A stretch of DNA of 64,000 bases from Deuterostichococcus epilithicus (Eukaryota > Chlorophyta > Trebouxiophyceae > Prasiolales > Stichococcaceae), in the NCBI GenBank assembly GCA_033439295.1, contig JAVTLE010000003.1, forward strand, positions 1,178,001-1,242,000, read 5' to 3'. Below the pieces are notes generated by a model, which saw only the letters and a list, made by a program, of their open reading frames with translations, was not told where the DNA came from and ran no database searches. The translations under genes and the position numbers were made by a program. Numbering within the stretch: position 1 is the stretch's first letter; every line of letters begins with the position of its first letter. This document shows positions 59,801 through 64,000 of the stretch, in pieces.

Positions 59801-61829
59801 GCGCCGCATCCGACGCCGCGGCCGGGCTGCGGGCGGACGTCGCTTTGGCAAAGCAGTCGGCTGTGGAGGCGGCGGCGGCGCTCGCCAGCGAGCAGCATGA
59901 GGCAGCGCAGGCAGCCGATGCAGAGGCGCAGGCGCTGCGGCACCTGCAGGCACGGACTCGAAGCCTCCCTTTTGTATTCTGCCAATGTCGCGCAGGGGCT
60001 GTTCGGGATCGCTAGGGTGGTGTGTCTGTGGAGGCGAGGCCTCCTGCAGTTTCACAAGTGCTGTGACACTTTCGGCTCGTCAGCCTGGGTGCCCAAGCCC
60101 TAGCCACACAGATGTTGCTCTGTCTCGAGCCAGACACCCCACAACTCCGGGTCGGAACCCGGTCACTGAGCTCATGAAGATCCTCGAATCATCAGCTTGA
60201 CAAAAGGGGTTGCAGCAGTTCGTGAGCTTGGCGGCAGAGGGTTCCAAGGCTTTCAAACGGGGCGAGCACCTATGAGGTCGCAAGGCTCGGATCTGGAATG
60301 CGCATCCCAAGACCTTTAAGCGCATGTTCAACATGATGCGAGATTTCCAGGTGGAGCGCCCCCGCAGCAGGTGCGCCTCCTGACGGTGCCCTTTCAGCTG
60401 CCGATGCCTGACAGCTGTAGCGGACGCACCTGTCGTCCAGTACAGGAGCAGCACGCCGGAGCGGGGCGGCAACTGCCGCAGCGGCCGGCTGCAGAAGAGT
60501 GCTGCTCCCTGACGGCGGTTGCGTCTCTTGACCGTCGTAGGAGCATCACGAAGATGCCGAGCGGGAGCTGTCGAAGCAGCTGGCGGCGCGGCGGCGGGAG
60601 GCTGAAAGCCTGTCGGAGCGCCTGGAGGAGGCCGAGACGGCGCGCGCGCTGCCGGCGGCGGTGGCGGCGGCGCGGGCGGAGCTGGCCGATGTGCACGTGG
60701 CGCTGGCGGCGGCGCAGCGCCAGCACGCGCACATTCTGCGGTAGGCAGTCGCACCTGCCTAGCCTCCACCAGTGTCAGACGGGACGAGCAAACCGCTCAA
60801 CGTGCAGCTGCGCTGCTGATGATTTCAGCTGGGAACGACGGTGTGCCAGGAGCCTGGCCGGCGAGCCACTGGCTGACCAAAACACTCCTTCGGAAGAAGC
60901 GTACCATGCAATGCTGATGCCGCCGTCCCCTTGCGCAGGGCTATGCAAGGGCCGCTGCGCAGCGGCCTCGCAGGCGACGAGGCGGCGACGCCGCCCGGCG
61001 CCGTCGCCGCCGAGGTGCGCGGCAGCGCCAGCCAGCAGGAGCTGCACAGCCACCTGCGGGCGCTGCAGGCCGAGCGGGAGGGGGATCGCGCAGAGGCCGC
61101 CGCCCGACTCAGGTGCGATCACAGACTCTGGTGCAGCTTTGCAGGGCTGCCCCAGGGTGGTCATCGGTCCACCACGCCCGGCCGCCTCCAGCGTTCAGAG
61201 CGCGGCGCACGTCAAGCTTTGAGACTGTGCCTCGGGCAGGCAACCTCCGTGGCACCTGTTCACACCTCGCCCTCACACGGTGCTCCGGGTCCGGACCATT
61301 GCCGCCGCGTACGCAGGACTCAACCAGGACCCTACATGACCACAACCCATTTCGGTCTCGTTTCGGTGGCGCCAAGGGGGGCGCAGAATTTGAAGCTGCA
61401 CCCACTATGGGAAAACCCTATGCTGAAATATCGCAATGTGCTCTAAGGAGCTGGACGTCAAAACGCGGCGTGGCGAGTCCCTGCCCCTCGATTCGCAGGC
61501 GTCTGTGTTCCCAAGATGTGCACCTGAGGCATGGCTCTGTGTTTTGTGAGTCAACTCTGCTGCCGCGATGACGGAGCGCAGGGAGCTGGAGGTGGAGCTG
61601 GACGAGATGGAGGCATGACCAATACCCTGAAACTAACGAAGGTTCTTATCACCATGTGCGCAGGGAGCTGGAGGCGGAGTTGGAGGAAAAGGATGCAGAA
61701 TGCGGCGTGCAGCTGGACATCATTGCAGGCATGCGGGAGGAGTATCGCGCGCTGTCCTCCCGTTCCGCCCAGCGGCCTGGGCCATTTGGTGACCGGGTGT
61801 CCCGGCGGCCGGGGGGTCGACAAGGATGA
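47823..61829 (+). CDS. Large N-terminal-motor kinesin with very long Ala-rich coiled coil (kinesin-12-like)
   Basis: Microtubule motor, 37 in-phase exons, about 2,167 residues. Exons: 47823-47871, 47955-48064, 48284-48361, 48472-48511, 48628-48825, 48944-49021, 49119-49177, 49320-49376, 49563-49630, 49769-49860, 50101-50280, 50586-50764, 51028-51150, 51358-51456, 51700-51839, 52059-52143, 52374-52535, 52789-52964, 53188-53325, 53519-53675, 53882-54013, 54168-54248, 54448-54599, 54847-54940, 55137-55283, 55433-55612, 55741-56790, 56969-57136, 57266-57349, 57388-58332, 58569-58736, 59000-59155, 59384-59542, 59770-59949, 60541-60740, 60939-61112, 61664-61829. Motor: [13 protein letters not shown]-loop [13 protein letters not shown], switch [10 protein letters not shown], switch [52 protein letters not shown]. 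The tail of about 1,600 residues is almost wholly coiled coil, Ala/Gln/Glu-rich. Motor-first layout and tail length favour kinesin-12; the subfamily is uncertain. Seven introns begin with GC. Confidence 0.88.
56340..56690 (+). repeat. Internal coding repeats in the kinesin coiled coil
   Basis: Inside exon 55741-56790 a unit of roughly 20-23 residues recurs, read as [47 protein letters not shown] and similar. At the DNA level the gcggagctgc / cagctggcggcg blocks recur about every 60-70 bases. This suggests growth by tandem duplication of heptad modules. Confidence 0.6.
61576..61612 (+). pseudogene. Duplicate of the start of the last kinesin exon (skipped exon-like block)
   Basis: Bases 61576-61612 read acceptor gcgcag then a [11 protein letters not shown] block. 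This closely copies 61658 onward, gcgcag then [11 protein letters not shown], the true last exon. The upstream exon (ending 61112, phase 2) can splice to either acceptor, but the copy ends at a GC donor in phase 0, which would throw the last exon out of frame. It is best read as an unused duplicated exon within the 551-bp intron. Confidence 0.5.
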
Positions 61830-62904
61830 AGTGGTGCCGCTGTCGCATGGGTGAGCTCCTTAACAGCGGCGCAGCAGCAGGGACCGGAACAATGGCCGCA
61901 GGGATAAAGTGCAGGGCTTTACACACGTCTAGATGTGGCGCTGCGGCATGCAGTCGCATGTCCCGCAGGTTGCTGGTGGCTGTTGACGACATTGGAATTC
62001 AAGTTTACGGCGGGATACGAGCACACTCACAGATTTTCTGAAAATTTCGCTGGTACCTCTCTCTTTCTATAGGTATATATAGACAGGGTATCGGCACCAG
62101 GTCGTGACTATTACAGACGTTGCATCTAGTTTTGTGATGTCTGGACAAGAACGTGAGGCGAAATGTTTAACCTCGACTTCTGATATCAACATGCCTAGAC
62201 ATAGTCCACTGCCCTTGGCCTTCCCTACTCCTTGAACCCTTGCCGCTAGCACCGCCACTTTCGAATGTCGGCTGATGATATTGCAGCTCAGCCGCTCTAG
62301 CGCATGCAGCACAGATGTGTGGTAGGTAGCAGTTTGGCGCCACCAACCTTTCTGCCCTATAGCTATCGTCTGCCGGAGCGCGCATGATGTCCACCTCAGA
62401 AAAGCCGCACATTGTTCCATGCGCACTGCGATCACAGCGCAACGAGTCAGTCGCGAAGTGATTGAGGCCCATCCGGACAGGTTTTTCAACAAAAAAGCAT
62501 TCCTAGCACGGCCGAGAATCCCAACCACGCTGCCGCTTGCCTATCAGCATAACAATAGCAGAACTTTCAATAGGGCATAGTGCCGCCTGCTGCGACTGAC
62601 AAACTAAAGTCGCCCGCTGCGCACCTGCAGCAGTTTCATCGATGGCGAGAGTGATGTTCAACAGCAGCGGTTGTCGTAGTGTCGGGTCTCAGATGTGTTT
62701 GCCATATGGCCAACTTTTATCTCAGTTCAACGTTTCGCCGCAGCTTGTGAACAGGTCCTCAGGTCCAGGTACAAAATCGCCTGAGATGTCGTGCCGCGAA
62801 CGCCTGCAACCTTCACAGAGGCGAATGTTCACCACAACAGCCCTGATGCCACACAGCACATAGCGGAACCCAATGTGCACAAGCGCGACCTCACCCGCAT
62901 TGCG
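61830..62904. other. Longest gene-free stretch, convergent
   Basis: 1,075 bp between the kinesin and PIG-P stop codons. It includes an AT-rich patch with a TATA-like ggtatatata at 62071-62080. Minus-strand open frames (62067-62528) show no domain. I see no gene; a non-coding RNA cannot be excluded. Confidence 0.4.
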
Positions 62905-63579
62905 TCAGCTGCCGTACAACACCTTGCACACATCCGGCAGTGGCAGGTCCGCCAGCGGCGGTATTGACAGTGGATCGCCAGCGGGCGGCAGCTTCTTCCC
63001 AAACCGGTCTGTAATGCGTGCATGTCAACTTCAATATGTTAGAAGCCAGATGCAGGCATGCGGGACATTTGGCAAATGCAGCCTGCTCACCTTGCACTGT
63101 TTTGAGGTTCCACAAGGGAGGCACGCTCAGCCGATTCATGCTGCAAGAAGCAGGGCACACGCTGGGTCACAGCATCTGCGCGACGCGGGCTGCCGTTCCG
63201 GCGAGCGTCATGCAATCCGCAGTGGCGACACGGCAATACGTGTACGCACACCTTTCGTAGGCAATGTATGTGAACACAGTCGCCAGGCAGCACCAAGCCG
63301 GCAGCGCTGTGGCCCAGTGCTTGCTGGGATAGTAGGTGACGCCACACGTGTGCAGGGTCTCATTGGGCACGAATGCCCACAGGAGAAACAACACTGTGAG
63401 CAGGCACACAGTCAGTTATACACGTTAACAATCTTGCTATATGCGGGGCAGAACTGGCAAGTTTTCGAGACTGCACTGAGCCAGATCCCACCGTAGGCCA
63501 CGGCTGATGTCACCCAGTACACGAAGCCCGTGACCGCCAAAGACGACGCTCCGCCTCCGGAGCTCCTGGCATCAGGCAT
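62905..63579 (-). CDS. PIGP: PIG-P, subunit of the GPI-GlcNAc transferase
   Basis: ER membrane subunit of the complex that moves GlcNAc to phosphatidylinositol, the first step of GPI-anchor synthesis. Four exons (63579-63492, 63393-63252, 63140-63091, 63008-62905), all in phase, give 127 residues, close to the family length. Two membrane helices, TGFVYWVTSAVAYGVLFLLW and PAWCCLATVFTYIAYE, flank the family motif FVPNETLHTCGVTYYPSKHW. The conserved tail SMNRLSVPPLWNLKTVQD is followed by a short basic and Pro-rich end. The ATG at 63579 (MPDARSSGG) fits the family start; the frame stays open upstream to 63816. Confidence 0.92.
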
Positions 63580-64000
63580 CCTGACGGTCGCCCTGTCGAT
63601 CGAAGGCAACACAGTCGGTGCAAAGTCAAAGTGCTCTGGTGAAGTCGTAGCGACATGCTGGACCAATTTTCTGAGGACCTGACAGGGACACGCCGTTCGG
63701 CCGTTGGGTTGCCTGATGTTCGGCTTCAATTCGATATTGAGAGGCAAGACATCATTACTGTTACATGGATCTACCTGCGGAGGGAGCGGCATCACAAGGA
63801 GGTGTGCAACGAGCAAGAACGCCAGAGCATGCCACCTCTAGAGAAAAGGAGTCGGTCCACCTCTGAAGTATTTCTACCGCCTCGAGCAAGTGTGTGTTTG
63901 TCAGAGAGAAATGGGGCACGTGCTTCCTCTCCATCACAGCAAGCATGCCGCAGCTGGCGCTGCGCAGCTGGCGCTGAGCACCGCCCGGCGCTGGTCAAAC
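63580..64000. promoter_or_regulatory. Upstream region of PIGP to the right edge
   Basis: 421 bp, expected to hold the PIGP promoter and 5' UTR. Open frames on the minus strand here show no recognisable domain, and the region may include the edge of a neighbouring gene. Confidence 0.35.

Noticed and set aside
61582-61612. Extra coding exon near the kinesin C-terminus
   Set aside because: Its end phase is incompatible with the last exon; skipping it keeps the frame.
62067-62528. 153-codon minus-strand open frame in the longest gene-free stretch
   Set aside because: No domain, signal or splice partner; composition matches intergenic DNA.
1-64000. Mobile elements, tRNA/rRNA genes, CRISPR arrays
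   Set aside because: No reverse transcriptase, transposase, terminal repeats, tRNA-like cloverleaf or spaced repeat array was recognised by eye; small or decayed copies could be missed.

Overview
The window is nuclear DNA from a green alga. I infer a trebouxiophyte (Chlorella/Coccomyxa-like) from GC-rich coding sequence, intron-dense genes, plastid presequences, a plant-type alpha-amylase, pheophytinase, CYP51, a CDPK and a plant/algal plastid protein; genus cannot be set. About 20 protein genes were resolved, nearly all by chaining exons whose reading phase agrees across every junction. I saw no tRNA, rRNA, CRISPR array or intact mobile element. Ambiguous bases lie at 1407, 8360, 32268, 32283 and 57539-57540.

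Layout. 1-1971 (-) 5' part of a plastid-type alpha-amylase; 2531-3234 (+) small secreted acidic protein; 4010-5124 (-) histidine phosphatase; 5474-6447 (+) Cys form of a SelM/Sep15-like ER thiol oxidoreductase; 6662-8407 (+) nuclear cap-binding CBP20; 8928-11117 (-) RCC1-repeat protein; 11604-14373 (-) pheophytinase; 14807-15849 (+) Mis18/Yippee-fold protein; 16050-17012 (-) CFAP20/BUG22; 17496-20757 (+) plastid-targeted protein of unknown function; 21232-22255 (-) unknown gene; 22620-27200 (+) CDPK; 27734-31104 (-) CDK5RAP3/C53 of the UFMylation and ER-phagy machinery; 31417-33151 (+) plastid rhodanese; 33413-38550 (-) EttA-type ABC-F ATPase with an N-terminal extension; 39132-41381 (-) ESCRT-I VPS37A; 41599-45035 (+) CYP51; 45488-47138 (+) membrane-anchored NDP kinase; 47823-61829 (+) a 37-exon kinesin of about 2,167 residues; 62905-63579 (-) PIG-P of GPI-anchor synthesis.

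Genes are tightly packed and mostly alternate in strand, giving short divergent promoter regions (often 200-560 bp) and short convergent ends. They share no single pathway: chlorophyll breakdown, starch, sterol and GPI synthesis, ER proteostasis, endosomal sorting, RNA capping, centromere or mitosis, and plastid translation are all represented. Introns are short and use many GTGCGN donors, plus an unusually large set (about 19 of 150) of GC-AG introns fixed by reading phase.

The items most worth a second look are the GC-AG enrichment, one EttA intron without an AG acceptor but flanked by a 6-bp direct repeat, the Cys-form SelM homologue, the four ATG8/UFM1-binding-like motifs in C53 (with an apparent one-base frame break next to them), the Mis18-like gene, and the nuclear EttA.
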